A stretch of DNA of 64,000 nt from Actinomadura rudentiformis (GCF_008923185.1 NZ_WBMT01000012.1:1-64000), one strand, 5' to 3'; positions 8,066 to 16,975 are shown, counted from the stretch's first letter. Numbers and translations are program-made. Notes: generated by a model not told the origin, from the sequence alone.

Positions 8066-9082
8066 ATGGCGACGCAGCGTGACGGCGGCAACGCTCACGA
8101 TCATGAAACCGCGGACCGGTGCGCCTCGGGCAACGAGCCGCGACTCGGGCACGAGCGCGGTGCGGCTCGGGCAAACGAGTACGGTGCGGCTCGGCTGCTC
8201 GGCGCGCTCTTCCAGACCGACGTCGACTACGCCTGGCTCGGCGACACGACCTGGACGCTCGTCGTCGCGGCGATCCACGCCTGGAAGTGGATGGGCCTGT
8301 CCATGCTGATCTACCTGGCGGGACTCAAGACGATCCCGGACGACATCATCGAGGCGGCCCGGATCGACGGGGCCTCCCGCATGCGGATCTTCTGGACCGT
8401 CAAGTGGCCGCTGCTCGCCCCGGCGGCCACGTTCAGCGTCGCGTCATCGTTGCTGGGCTCCATGAACGGGTTCGAGGCCGTCACCATCGGAGTGCCGTTG
8501 TGGCTGGTCGTGGCCACCGCCTCCAAGTCACGCGGTGAGGCGCTCAACCCGAACCTGACCCTCCCCACCGACTGGCAATTGCTCGACAATCTGCGCGAGG
8601 TCTGGAGGGACGGCGAGGTCGCCGCCGCCTTCTTCGGCAGCCTGCTCATCGTGATTCCGGCCGTGACCGGCGCCCTGATCGTCGGCTCCATGGCGTCCTG
8701 GATCCTCGCCCGCCGCTCCACCCGGCTCAGCGCCGTCCTGTACGCCCTCGCCATCAGCGGGATCGTGCTGCCCCCGGCGGTCGTCACGGTCGTCCTGCTC
8801 CTGCGCCAGCTGGGCCTGGCCGGCACCGCCGTGGGCATGATCGGCGTCTACATGGGCATCTACATGTCCACGGTGATCTTCTTCTACGCCTTCTTCGTCA
8901 TCGGCGGCCGGATCGACACCCTTCCCCTCAACCTCTTCCACGTCGCCAGCGCCGGCCTCTACCTCAACAACTGACATCTCATCTTCGCCTACGTCATCCT
9001 GATGAGCCTGCCCTTGATCGTCGTCTTCGCGATGGCCCAACGAAGAATCATCTCCGGCATAACCAGCGGCGCAGTCAAGTAA
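8066..9082 (+). pseudogene. Decayed ABC sugar-transporter permeases (MalF-like and MalG-like scars fused)
   Basis: One open frame (8066-8974) holds pieces of two permeases. Residues about 43-140 are the C-terminal half of a MalF/UgpA-type permease, including the EAA loop IIEAARIDGASRMRIF. From about 140 to 285 it is the N-terminal and middle part of a MalG/UgpE-type permease with several TM helices. The second permease has lost its own EAA loop: FFYAFF passes directly to the distal DTLPLNLF block. An in-frame TGA at 8972-8974 follows, after which the same frame continues for 35 codons with the normal family ending (MSLPLIVVFAMAQRRIISG...GAVK) to TAA at 9082. No binding protein or ATPase gene is nearby. 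This is a remnant of a sugar importer with at least two deletions and one nonsense change. Confidence 0.85.
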
Positions 9083-9202
9083 CGCACTCGAACGGCGGCG
9101 GCTGCGCAGGTGCTCTGACACCGGGTGCCCGGGCCGGGGCGGCACTGTGATGCGGTCGCGTGGCCGCCCCGAAGCGATCGCCTGATCTGGCAGACGCGAG
9201 GC

Positions 9203-11404
9203 TCAAGCGCGGGCCGACGTGATCGGGAAATTCTGGTTGAAGACGTTATCGGGGTCATAGCGGGCCTTGAGCTCGCGCAGTCTTGCCAGAGCCGGGAAGG
9301 CGTCGCCGAGCCGCTCGGGGCGGGTATCGGTCTCGAAGCTCAGGTACAGGCCGTCCAGGTGAGGGCGCAGCTCGTCCCAGTGCTTGCGGAACCGGCTCGG
9401 GTCGAAGCCCACCGACGAGACGTTGAAGTTCTGGTGCCGGTGCGCGTAGGCGGTCGCCGCCGGGTCCACGTCGTTGACCGCGCCGCCGACCGCGCGGATC
9501 GCGATCCAAGGGGCGGCGCCACGCAGACCGTCCGCGACGATCTCGTTGATCTCCTCATCGAGGTGCTCGGCGAAGCCGTTGCTGACCAGCGGTTGTCCCT
9601 GTCCGCCGTGATGCGTGGCGTCCGCGGGCGGGACGATCGCGGCGTACGGCACGAGCTGCGCCTGCTGCTGGAGCACGGGTGCGATCGACAGCAGCGGGGT
9701 CAGCGCGGCGACCGCCGCGTCGGCGTCGTCGGAAGCGTAGACCGAGAGTGCGCGCGCGAGCGGCGGCTGACCGCGCCGGGCCGCGGACAGGTACAGGAAA
9801 CCGGTCAGCTCGCGGGGCGCGGCCTCGACGAGTTTGCCCCAGCGGCCGAGCAGGCCCACGGCATCCGTCGCGTCGAACAGCATCTGCGCGAAGACGACAT
9901 CGGGAACGTGGTAAGCCTCCAGCTCGAAAGAGGTCACGATCCCGAAGTTGCCGCCGGCCCCGCGCAGCGCCCAGAACAGGTCTGGGTTCTCGCTCGCGTC
10001 CGCGCGGACGAGCCGGCCGTCGGCCAGCACGACGTCCACCGAACGCACATGGTCGATCGTCAGCCCGAACTTGCGGCCGAGGAATCCGATGCCGCCCGCC
10101 GTGGCCAGCCCTCCGACCCCTACGTCGCCGTAGTCGCCGCTGCTCATGGCCAGGCCGAAGGGCGCGAGCGACTCCGCCACGTGACCCCAGTTCGTCCCGG
10201 GTCCGACCCGGACGGTGGTGCCGGTGACGTCGATACCGTTGAGCCTGCCGAGGTCGATGACGACGCCGCCGTCGTTCGTGGAGCGGCCGCTGATGCCATG
10301 ACCACCGGAGCGGACGGCCAGGGGCCCTTCCTGCGCCCTGGCGTAGCTCAGCGCCTCCGCGACCTCGGCCGCCGTGCCCGGGCGAAGCACGAGGCCGGGC
10401 GACCCGGCTCGGAAATAGGTCGAACGCACCTTGGGGTAGGCCTTGTCGCCTGGTTCGACCGCATGGGCCTTCAGCGCGGACGGCACCGCGTCGTAGTCGA
10501 TGCCGTCACGACGCTGAGCCAGGGCTTTTGGGCCCCGGACCACCGCCTGCGGTGTGTCGCGCTCTTCGGCTACCGCTTCTCGTAGCGCCGGGGCGATCTC
10601 CTGACCCCAGGCCTGGATGGTCCCAGGATCGTCGGTGGCGAGGATGAAGGTGGAGATGCCCTGTTCGATGACCAGCGGAACGAGTGTGTCGAGCGTGGCG
10701 TCCTGCGGTCCGATGTTGAGCAGGCGGCGGATCTCGCGCGGGTCGCGGCCCGCCTGCGCCGCCGCCTCATCGATGATCGCGTTGCCGCGTTCCAGGTCGC
10801 CCGGCTTCAGGTAGGCCAGGCTGGGCAGCCAGCCGTCGGCTTTGTTCCCGATGAGTCGCAACATCCGTGGCTTGAGGGCGCCGAGCCAGATGCCGATGTC
10901 GTGGGCCGGCTCGGGGCCCCGTTTACCGCCTCTGACCTTGTAGTGGACGCCGCTGCTGAAGACACCGCCGCGGGTGGAGGCGTCCCAGGTGGCGCGGATG
11001 ACGTCGATCGCCTCGGCCAGCGCGTCGACCGCCTCGGCCGGGGTACGGCGCGGCCCGCCCATCGCCTCGATCGCGTCCCAGAACCCGCCTGCGCCGAGCC
11101 CCAACTCGAACCGGCCGCCGGACAGCAGGTCCAGGCTGGCCGCCTGCCTGGCCAGATGTGCGGGCACGCGGAGCGGAAGGTTGATCACGTTACCCGACAG
11201 CCTCACCTTGGAGGTCTGTGCCGCGACGTAGGACAGCAGGGTCCAGGTGTCGAGGAACGCGGGCTGGTACGGATGGTCCTGGAAGGTCACCAGGTCGAGG
11301 TCCGCCTGTTCGGAGAGCCTGGCCAGCGTCACCGGGGCGTGGGGATCTGCGTTCTGGGGAGTAAGAAACGTGCCGAAGACAAGTTCGTGTCCGTAATCAG
11401 CCAT
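9203..11404 (-). CDS. Fusion of luciferase-like flavin oxidoreductase with FAD-linked (BBE-type) oxidase
   Basis: A 733-aa two-domain enzyme. Residues 1-about 290 are an LLM-class flavin-dependent (FMN or F420) oxidoreductase (start MADYGHELVFGTFLTPQ; FELGLGAGGFWDAIEAMGG). Residues about 300-733 are a berberine-bridge-type oxidase with FAD_binding_4 (VRSGGHGISGRSTNDGGVV; GGLATAGGIGFLGRKFG) and a C-terminal BBE segment (YDPDNVFNQNFPI). The FAD-binding His of the RSGGH loop is present; the Cys of bicovalent BBE enzymes is not obvious. The ATG at 11404 follows GAGAGG; an open upstream extension overlaps the HxlR gene and is rejected. It is divergent from an HxlR regulator 78 bp away. The two flavin sites could act in sequence on one substrate; this is inference. 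Confidence 0.85.
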   Translation of the reverse strand: MADYGHELVFGTFLTPQNADPHAPVTLARLSEQADLDLVTFQDHPYQPAFLDTWTLLSYVAAQTSKVRLSGNVINLPLRVPAHLARQAASLDLLSGGRFELGLGAGGFWDAIEAMGGPRRTPAEAVDALAEAIDVIRATWDASTRGGVFSSGVHYKVRGGKRGPEPAHDIGIWLGALKPRMLRLIGNKADGWLPSLAYLKPGDLERGNAIIDEAAAQAGRDPREIRRLLNIGPQDATLDTLVPLVIEQGISTFILATDDPGTIQAWGQEIAPALREAVAEERDTPQAVVRGPKALAQRRDGIDYDAVPSALKAHAVEPGDKAYPKVRSTYFRAGSPGLVLRPGTAAEVAEALSYARAQEGPLAVRSGGHGISGRSTNDGGVVIDLGRLNGIDVTGTTVRVGPGTNWGHVAESLAPFGLAMSSGDYGDVGVGGLATAGGIGFLGRKFGLTIDHVRSVDVVLADGRLVRADASENPDLFWALRGAGGNFGIVTSFELEAYHVPDVVFAQMLFDATDAVGLLGRWGKLVEAAPRELTGFLYLSAARRGQPPLARALSVYASDDADAAVAALTPLLSIAPVLQQQAQLVPYAAIVPPADATHHGGQGQPLVSNGFAEHLDEEINEIVADGLRGAAPWIAIRAVGGAVNDVDPAATAYAHRHQNFNVSSVGFDPSRFRKHWDELRPHLDGLYLSFETDTRPERLGDAFPALARLRELKARYDPDNVFNQNFPITSARA

Positions 11405-11426
11405 GACCGACCTCTCGCCGTTGACT

Positions 11427-11457
11427 ACACTTGTACTAGTAACTTCTAAAGTAGAAG
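11427..11457. promoter_or_regulatory. Probable HxlR operator between divergent genes
   Basis: The 78-bp gap between the fusion oxidoreductase and the HxlR gene holds the perfect palindrome CTTCTA-AAG-TAGAAG (11443-11457) and, beside it, the near-palindrome TTGTACTAGTAAC. It is AT-rich relative to its surroundings. This fits a dimeric winged-helix regulator controlling both promoters. Confidence 0.6.
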
Positions 11458-11482
11458 CCACTATTCCTTGAGGAGGTGACGG

Positions 11483-11860
11483 ATGAGCTCGGTTTTCGAC
11501 GCCGCGGCGGCTCCTGGCGAGACGGCCGACGGAGCCGTGCCGGCCGATGCCTGCGGACCGGCGGCTGAGGATCTGGCGCGCGCGTTCCGCTTCCTCGGCA
11601 AGCGCTGGACCGCGATGATCCTCGGCCACCTCTCCCACGGGGCAACGGGCTTTCGTGACCTGTCGCGCGGGATCGGAGGCATCAGCGACTCGGTGCTGTC
11701 CGCACGGCTGGCCGACCTGACCGACGGGGGACTGATCGCGCGTTCGGTCAGCGAGGGCCCTCCCGTGACCGTCACCTACACCCTGACCGAACGCGGCCAA
11801 GCCCTCATGCCCGCCCTCGGCCTCATCGCCGCCTGGGCACGCGACCACCTCGACTGCTGA
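11483..11860 (+). CDS. HxlR-family transcriptional regulator
   Basis: A 125-aa winged-helix protein of the HxlR/MarR-like type. The core FLGKRWTAMILGHLSHGATGFRDLSRGI (shown here in pieces: FLGKRWTAMILGHL, then GFRDL) and ISDSVLSARLADLTDGGLI match the family, which usually starts CPV..AL.LIGGKW. The N-terminal 35 residues are Ala/Asp-rich, with a single Cys at about residue 24. The ATG follows GAGGAGG. Many HxlR proteins sense reactive carbonyls or quinones and control a divergent oxidoreductase; the layout here fits exactly. Confidence 0.88.
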   Translation: MSSVFDAAAAPGETADGAVPADACGPAAEDLARAFRFLGKRWTAMILGHLSHGATGFRDLSRGIGGISDSVLSARLADLTDGGLIARSVSEGPPVTVTYTLTERGQALMPALGLIAAWARDHLDC

Positions 11861-11998
11861 CCGGAGTACGCGTGACCTCGACCGTGTCGAGTTCGTCGCG
11901 ATCAACACCCGGCCGCACATCATCGAGCAGAGCCTGCGGCCGCAGCCGGTCGGCGAGCGGGCGCTGCATGCCCTCCCCCTCGTAGGTGTTCATCAGCC

Positions 11999-12181
11999 GG
12001 TCATGCCGCCGTACGCGATGACCTTGGTGGGATGCAGGCGGACGACGAGTTCGCCGGGGTCCTCGCTGAACGTCACGTCGCCGCGCACCTCGACGCGCGC
12101 CGCCTCCTCGGCCACTCCCAGTGGGCCGCCCACGCGGTCGCCGCCCACCTCGGCTTCACCGACGCGGCCCCCGATTCCTGA
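11999..12181. pseudogene. Juxtaposed gene fragments: PPOX-like C-terminus (-) and AraC-like C-terminus (+)
   Basis: On the minus strand, about 12090 down to 11999 reads VEVRGDVTFSEDPGELVV then RLHPTKVIAYGG and a stop, resembling the end of a pyridoxamine-5'-phosphate-oxidase-like flavoprotein. On the plus strand, about 12095-12181 reads ARRLLGHSQWAAHAVAAHLG then FTDAAPDS and a stop, resembling the end of an AraC-type helix-turn-helix. Neither has a complete gene around it. Both strands have GC-rich third positions, so one reading may be a shadow of the other. Fragment identity is by pattern only. Confidence 0.35.
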
Positions 12182-12225
12182 CTCGCGCCGGAAGGAGCCC
12201 GTGGATGAGGGCCGCGCCGGACGGG

Positions 12226-12259
12226 TGAGGGGCCCGCGCCGGACGGCGCGGGCCCCTCA
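12226..12259. terminator. Strong hairpin terminator
   Basis: A perfect 15-bp stem (TGAGGGGCCCGCGCC / GGCGCGGGCCCCTCA) with a 4-nt loop, 18 bp downstream of the stop of the leftward secreted-protein gene. Confidence 0.85.
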
Positions 12260-12277
12260 GATGGGTGGAACCGGACG

Positions 12278-13009
12278 TCAGCCGGTCACCGGCAGGTCAC
12301 TCGGAACGGGGGTCGGCGCCGGGGCCTGGCCGGGCGGGGGAGTCGAGGGCGGGGTGGTCGGCGACGGCCCCGGCTGCTCGGGCTTGCCCGGGTCCGACGG
12401 GCCGTCGGTGCCCTTGCCGCAGGTGGCCGAGGCGATGCTGATGGTCTCGGTCTTGCCCGGGCCGAGCGGCAGGGTCAGCTCGATCGCGGTCACGTTGAGG
12501 CGGCCGTCGGGGGTGCGGGTCTGCTTGTTCAGCACCAGCGAGGCCGTGCCCAGCGTGTCCAGGTTCACCGACACGGCGCTGTTGGGCCGCGCCGCCGCCT
12601 TGATCGTCTTGCCGTTCAGCTGCACCTTGACCAGCTGGGACCGGCCCTGGCCCTTCACGCACTTGGCGGTGACCAGGCTGGCCGTCAGGTGCGCCTTGGG
12701 CACCTTCAGGTCGACGACCGAGGCGCGGGCGTGCGCTTTGCCGGCGGCGGCGTTCAGCACCCGGGCCTGCAGCACCGGGTTGGCCGGCAGCTCGGCGACG
12801 CTGCGGCTGACGGTGGACGGGCCCGAGGAGGTCACCGACGGCGTCGCCGGGACGGCCACCGGACCGGACGCCGACACGGCGAACGCCTGGCTGGGCGGCG
12901 TGGTGGCCTGGGCGGACGGCAGCGTCCCCGCCAGTGGCAGGGTGCCGGCCAGCGGCAGGGCGGCGGCGCCGGCGATCACGGCGGCACGGGCTAGATGCTT
13001 CACGCGCAT
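12278..13009 (-). CDS. Secreted protein ending in an LPVTG motif
   Basis: A 243-aa exported protein. The ATG at 13009 follows AGGAGA. The signal peptide (MRVKHLARAAVIAGAAALPL...) contains a duplicated LAGTLP unit. The mature part (about 45-190) alternates short hydrophobic strands and has two cysteines (near AKCVKG and ATCGKG). It resembles actinobacterial choice-of-anchor surface proteins, with low certainty. The last 55 residues are a Pro/Thr/Gly-rich wall-spanning-type segment ending DLPVTG-stop. A sortase signal normally continues with a hydrophobic helix and a basic tail; here the stop follows the motif at once. It lies 82 bp downstream of the L,D-transpeptidase gene, in the same direction. 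Confidence 0.8.
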   Translation of the reverse strand: MRVKHLARAAVIAGAAALPLAGTLPLAGTLPSAQATTPPSQAFAVSASGPVAVPATPSVTSSGPSTVSRSVAELPANPVLQARVLNAAAGKAHARASVVDLKVPKAHLTASLVTAKCVKGQGRSQLVKVQLNGKTIKAAARPNSAVSVNLDTLGTASLVLNKQTRTPDGRLNVTAIELTLPLGPGKTETISIASATCGKGTDGPSDPGKPEQPGPSPTTPPSTPPPGQAPAPTPVPSDLPVTG

Positions 13010-13091
13010 GCTTGTCTCCTTTGACAGGGGGGCGTCGCCCCCGGGGGGTGGGAAATGCGGGGCAACAGAGCGGGGAGGGCAGGGAGTCCCG

Positions 13092-13865
13092 TCAGTCGAC
13101 GATCTCGACGGGGGTGCCGAGCGGAGCCTTGGACAGGCGGGCCAGCGCATCTGCGGGCACGCGGACGCACCCGTGCGTGACGGCCTTGCCGAACACGTCC
13201 TTGCGGGGCCAGCCGTGGAAGGCGACGGTCCCGGGGCCGCCGCCGAAGGTGTCCAGGGTCTCCGAGTGGGCGCCGACCGGAAGGATCAGCGGGCTGTAGG
13301 TGGCCTTCGGGGGAGCCAGCGACGCCAGCAGGAACGTCCGCCCCGTCGGGGTGGGCGTCTTGGCCTCGCCGACCGCGACCGTCCACGAGCCGACCTTGCG
13401 GCCCGACTCGGTGAGCGTCAGACGGCGGTCGCTCACGTCCACCGTGACCGCGTGCGTGCTGCGCGCGGTCTCCACCTTGTCGGTCGCGCCGGGGATCCAG
13501 CCGGTGACCCGGTTGGGCCGGCTCGGGAGCAGCACCCGGTTCCATCCGGGCCTGCTCTCCACCACCGGCACCCACGTGGGCCCGCCCAGCTGCTTGTCCG
13601 GCAGCATCGCCAGCGCGGGGCCGCCCGGCTGTGCCGACACCGGGAGCGGCGCCTTGGGCCGGACGACGGTGCCGTCGGCCTTGAACGGGGCCTGGTCCTG
13701 CGGCAGACCCTTCAATGTCGTGTACGTGGTGGCCTCCGGCAGTTTGCCGTCCCCTTGGGGGCCGCCGCCGGACGCGGTGGTCGACTTCTCACCCCCGCCG
13801 CCGCATCCGGCCGCGAGCACGGCCGCGGCCGTGGCGGCCACCGTGATCCTGCGTCCAGGCGTCAT
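13092..13865 (-). CDS. L,D-transpeptidase (YkuD domain) lipoprotein
   Basis: A 257-aa protein predicted to be a lipoprotein: the lipobox LAAGC follows a short hydrophobic N-terminus. Residues about 60-125 resemble an SH3-like segment (LGGPTWVPVVESRPGWNRVLLP). The YkuD domain spans about 135-257 with the catalytic motif FHGW...VTHGCVRVP, where Cys is the nucleophile. These enzymes form 3-3 cross-links in peptidoglycan or attach proteins to it, outside the membrane. The next gene in the same direction is the LPVTG-ended secreted protein, so both may act at the wall. Confidence 0.9.
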   Translation of the reverse strand: MTPGRRITVAATAAAVLAAGCGGGGEKSTTASGGGPQGDGKLPEATTYTTLKGLPQDQAPFKADGTVVRPKAPLPVSAQPGGPALAMLPDKQLGGPTWVPVVESRPGWNRVLLPSRPNRVTGWIPGATDKVETARSTHAVTVDVSDRRLTLTESGRKVGSWTVAVGEAKTPTPTGRTFLLASLAPPKATYSPLILPVGAHSETLDTFGGGPGTVAFHGWPRKDVFGKAVTHGCVRVPADALARLSKAPLGTPVEIVD

Positions 13866-14528
13866 CTACAGTCCTTTCTCTCCCGCCGAGCCTTTCTGTG
13901 CCCAACACATACGCACGAGGTGTGACGGAGGTTGCACGCTTTTCAAGAACCTTTTTAGAGGCGCCCGGATCTCCAGCCTTCGGCCGTGGATACTCGCAAC
14001 CGCGGCCATGAATGGTCCATAAAAAGCAGCCCTGGCCGGCGAGCAATAACAAACCAGCAGGAATTCGCGCCAGGGCGGTGATCTTGGCCTGCTCGTCGGG
14101 GCGGGCAACGCCCACACCACCGGGCACCAGCGGAGAAAGAGCGGAAGACGCAGACCCACGGCATCCCAGAGCCCTGTCGGCGCCGACGCCAAGACCGCTC
14201 GCGGGCCGTCCACAAGGACAACGGGTGTCTAGGCGATCAGCAACAAAATCCTCACCGTACGGTGACGCAGCCGATGCGCAACCAAACCCACCATGGCCAT
14301 TTCCTGATATCAACCGCTCAATGGCCATAAAGCGTGCACACTGGCTCATTAACGCGCCCATTCACACAGGAGCTGCATGGGCCAACAAGGCGCTCACGGG
14401 TCGCGTTCAGATTGCCGATGAGACCCCCGGCTGCGCGCCGCCAGGCCGCAGCAGAAGCGTTCGCGGAACCAGCTCATCCTTGGCTGCTGCGGCCGCAATA
14501 AGCGCAGGGGAGCGGCCGAGCGGGTGGT
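13866..14528. other. Intergenic region, no gene supported
   Basis: About 660 bp, AT-richer than its surroundings (for example near 13925-13960 and 14280-14360). ORFs here on either strand have no recognisable domain or start signal. It should contain the promoter of the L,D-transpeptidase gene and the 3' end of the membrane protein transcript. Confidence 0.5.
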
Positions 14529-15755
14529 TCATGTTGCGGTGTCGCCGGCTGCGCCGTGTGGCCCTTGGGGGGTGGCGCGTATGGCCAGGTAGACGGCCCG
14601 TACGGCGAGTATGCGCTCGATTCTGTCGATGATCGGAGCGAAGAACTGGCGCCGGTGGTCGGCGTCGCTCATCGAGGTGACCGCGAAGTACATGCTGCCG
14701 AACCCGGCGAAGAGTGTGGCGATGCGGAGCAACGCGACCGGCACCGCGGGAAGGAGGCCGGAGGGGGCGGGTTTGGCGCCGATCCACTGCTCGGCTGTCT
14801 CGGGCGTGACCACGAGCAGGCCGAGGATGAGGAAGAACGCGAACAGCGCCGCGCCGGCCACCGCTGCCTGGACCAGCTGGCGGGTGGCCAGCATCAGCAG
14901 GAGGTTGCGTGCCTGGCGCCCGTTGAGCGGCACCGCACGGAGCCGGCCACCGGGCACCAGGTCGCCGATCGGTACCTCGGCCAGCGGCGTTCCCATGCAC
15001 GCCGACGCCAGCCGGTCCGGGCTGAGATCCTGTTCGACCCGCCCGATCTCCTCGCGCAGGCGGGAGGCCGCGGCGAGCACGGTGATCGCTGCGAACAGCC
15101 CGACGACCAGCGCGATCCGCCACCACGTCAGCCGGTTCACCGCCTGCCACAGCTCGCCGGTGAAGAACAGGAAGAGCGTGACGAACAGCAACATGGGCAG
15201 CGCACGGCCCAGCAGGTGCACGTTGGTGCCCAGGTCGGAGAAGGCCCGCCGGATCGCTCGGCGCAGCAGCGCCCCCAGGCCGTAGGTGGTGCCCAGCAGC
15301 GTCGCCACGAAGACGGCGGCGAAGAAGATGACGAAGCCCACCAGTCCCACCACCGGTCCGCCAGGCGGCGTGACCGCATCGTCGACCGCGAGCTGCAGCA
15401 AAGGGACGGCGACCGGCATCGCCGCGTACCCGGCGAGTATCGCGACGGTGGCCGTACGCGACAAGCGAGGCCGCCGCCGGACGAGCACCCTCATCGCTCC
15501 CCACACGGCCACCGTCACCACGATGACCCCGCCGAGCAGGACCATGCTCCCCGAACCTGCGGCTCTGGGCGGCACCAGCCATGCCAGGCTCGCCAGCGTC
15601 ACCAATGCCAGCGACGGGACCATTCGGGGAAGCACATGCGTGACGAAGCCGTACCCGGCGATCATCGTGGGCGCCCCACGCTGGGTGAACCATTGTTCGG
15701 TCTGGCGCACCACGATCTGCGATGCGGTGAACGGCACCGGTCGACCATCCCCCAC
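14529..15755 (-). CDS. Polytopic membrane protein of unknown function
   Basis: About 408 aa from GTG 15755, which has GGAG 8-11 nt upstream; a longer open frame to 15947 lacks a good start. At least seven hydrophobic segments are visible (for example LALVTLASLAWLV, MVLLGGVIVVTVAVWGA, VVGLVGFVIFFAAVFVATLL, ALPMLLFVTLFLFF, IALVVGLFAAITVLAAA, AVAGAALFAFFLILGLLVV). The N-terminus (FTASQIVVRQTEQWFTQRGAPT) and the C-terminal SMSDADHRRQFFAPIIDRIE are soluble. The arrangement is like actinobacterial integral membrane proteins annotated only as hypothetical; no function is assigned. Confidence 0.75.
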   Translation of the reverse strand: MGDGRPVPFTASQIVVRQTEQWFTQRGAPTMIAGYGFVTHVLPRMVPSLALVTLASLAWLVPPRAAGSGSMVLLGGVIVVTVAVWGAMRVLVRRRPRLSRTATVAILAGYAAMPVAVPLLQLAVDDAVTPPGGPVVGLVGFVIFFAAVFVATLLGTTYGLGALLRRAIRRAFSDLGTNVHLLGRALPMLLFVTLFLFFTGELWQAVNRLTWWRIALVVGLFAAITVLAAASRLREEIGRVEQDLSPDRLASACMGTPLAEVPIGDLVPGGRLRAVPLNGRQARNLLLMLATRQLVQAAVAGAALFAFFLILGLLVVTPETAEQWIGAKPAPSGLLPAVPVALLRIATLFAGFGSMYFAVTSMSDADHRRQFFAPIIDRIERILAVRAVYLAIRATPQGPHGAAGDTAT

Positions 15756-16138
15756 AAGCGGCTCCCACGTGACTTCCCGATGGCACGCACAAGCCAATGG
15801 CGGCTGGCAAGCCGGGTATGGGATGTGCCTGCATCCCAGCTGACCGTACCTTCCGGCAGCTATCGACAGGACGACAGCCTGCCGAATCCTAATTAAGGGG
15901 ACTTCAACGCCGTCCGCTCGGGTCCAGCAGCCGTAGATCGAACACAACTGTCGAGGTCGGCTTCATCAAGCCGCTGCCGGCGGCAGAGCTGCTAGACCGG
16001 CTGAATCTCATGATCTTCCCCGAGATCGCCGGGGCGGGCGGCGACTGTTCGATCCCCAACTATCAGCGGCGTCTGTCATAGGGCACCAGCTGCGGAGATC
16101 ACCATCTGCGGCTGAGTACCAGGACGGGCCTGCCGGGT
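15756..16138. other. Intergenic region with a possible gene fragment
   Basis: No complete gene. A plus-strand frame at about 15941-16081 reads VEVGFIKPLPAAELLDRLNL then MIFPEIAGAGG and stops. It faintly resembles the end of a RibD/dihydrofolate-reductase-like domain (LLD.L.L...P...G.G). It has no start or N-terminus. Similarity is weak and by eye only. Confidence 0.3.
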
Positions 16139-16975
16139 TCAGTCCACTTCCGTGGTCTCGGGGTCGGCGGGTTCCTCGGTTCCGTCGAGAGCGGAGATGC
16201 CCTCGATCTCTGCTGCGGAGAGCTGGAAGTCGAATACGTCGATGTTGGCGGCCAAGCGTTGCTCGTTCAGGGACTTGGGCAGCGGGACGAGATCGTGTTG
16301 CAGATGCCAACGCAGGATGATCTGCGCTGGCGTTCTGCGGTGGCGGGCGGCGATCTCGCGTACCACCGGTTCGACGAGGAGGGATTCGCCGCGGTTCAAC
16401 GGCTGCCATGACTGCAAGGTGATTCCGTGCTCCCGCGCGTAGGCGCGCCAAGCATGCCGTGCCACTCTCGGGTTGAGCTGGATCTGATTCACCGCAGGGG
16501 GCGTCCCCACCTCGGCGATGATGCGGTCGATGTGGGCGGGTGTGAAGTTGGAGACTCCGATGGCCCTGGTGCGCCCCTCGGCCAGGAGCCGGGCGAAGGC
16601 GCGCCACGTTTCGACGTAACGGTCGCGCATGGGCATCGGCCAGTGGATGAGGTACAGGTCGAGATGGTCCAGGGCCAGCCGGGCCAGGCTCTTGTCGAAC
16701 GCTTTGAGTGTGTTGTCGTATCCGTGGTCACGGCCGTTCACCTTGGAGATGATGAAGAACTCCTCGCGAGGCACGCCCGAACGGGCGATGCCCTCGCCCA
16801 CCCCGTTCTCGTTCTCGTAGTACGCCGCCGTGTCGATCATCCGGTATCCGAGCCGTGCGGCCGTCGGGATGACGGAGGCGACGTCCGCGGCGGTCATCAT
16901 CCAGGTGCCGAGCCCCAGGCGCGGCATGGCGACGCCGGTGTTCAGCATGGTCATGGGGACGTTCACCGCGCCCAT
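16139..16975 (-). CDS. Aldo/keto reductase
   Basis: A 278-aa (beta/alpha)8 NADPH-dependent reductase. The catalytic tetrad is complete: D48 and Y53 in MIDTAAYYENE, K78 in IISKVNG, H111 in LIHWPMP. The N-terminal MPRLGLGTW and the C-terminal cofactor block PLPKSLNEQRLAANIDVFDF are typical. The ATG lies inside the end of the GDP-mannose dehydratase gene (13-bp overlap), so translation is probably coupled. In this context it may reduce a keto-sugar, but it is also a typical general AKR; the substrate is unproven. Confidence 0.88.
   Translation of the reverse strand: MGAVNVPMTMLNTGVAMPRLGLGTWMMTAADVASVIPTAARLGYRMIDTAAYYENENGVGEGIARSGVPREEFFIISKVNGRDHGYDNTLKAFDKSLARLALDHLDLYLIHWPMPMRDRYVETWRAFARLLAEGRTRAIGVSNFTPAHIDRIIAEVGTPPAVNQIQLNPRVARHAWRAYAREHGITLQSWQPLNRGESLLVEPVVREIAARHRRTPAQIILRWHLQHDLVPLPKSLNEQRLAANIDVFDFQLSAAEIEGISALDGTEEPADPETTEVD

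Noticed and set aside
11405..11923. N-terminal extension of the flavin fusion protein
   Set aside because: It overlaps the HxlR gene and operator on the other strand; ATG 11404 begins the LLM domain.
12003..13925. 640-codon plus-strand open frame
   Set aside because: It runs antisense across the LPVTG protein and the L,D-transpeptidase, both with signal peptides and domains; high GC leaves antisense frames open.
14556..15896. 446-codon plus-strand frame, Asp/His/Arg-rich
   Set aside because: Antisense to a clear polytopic membrane protein; composition typical of a mirrored TM gene.
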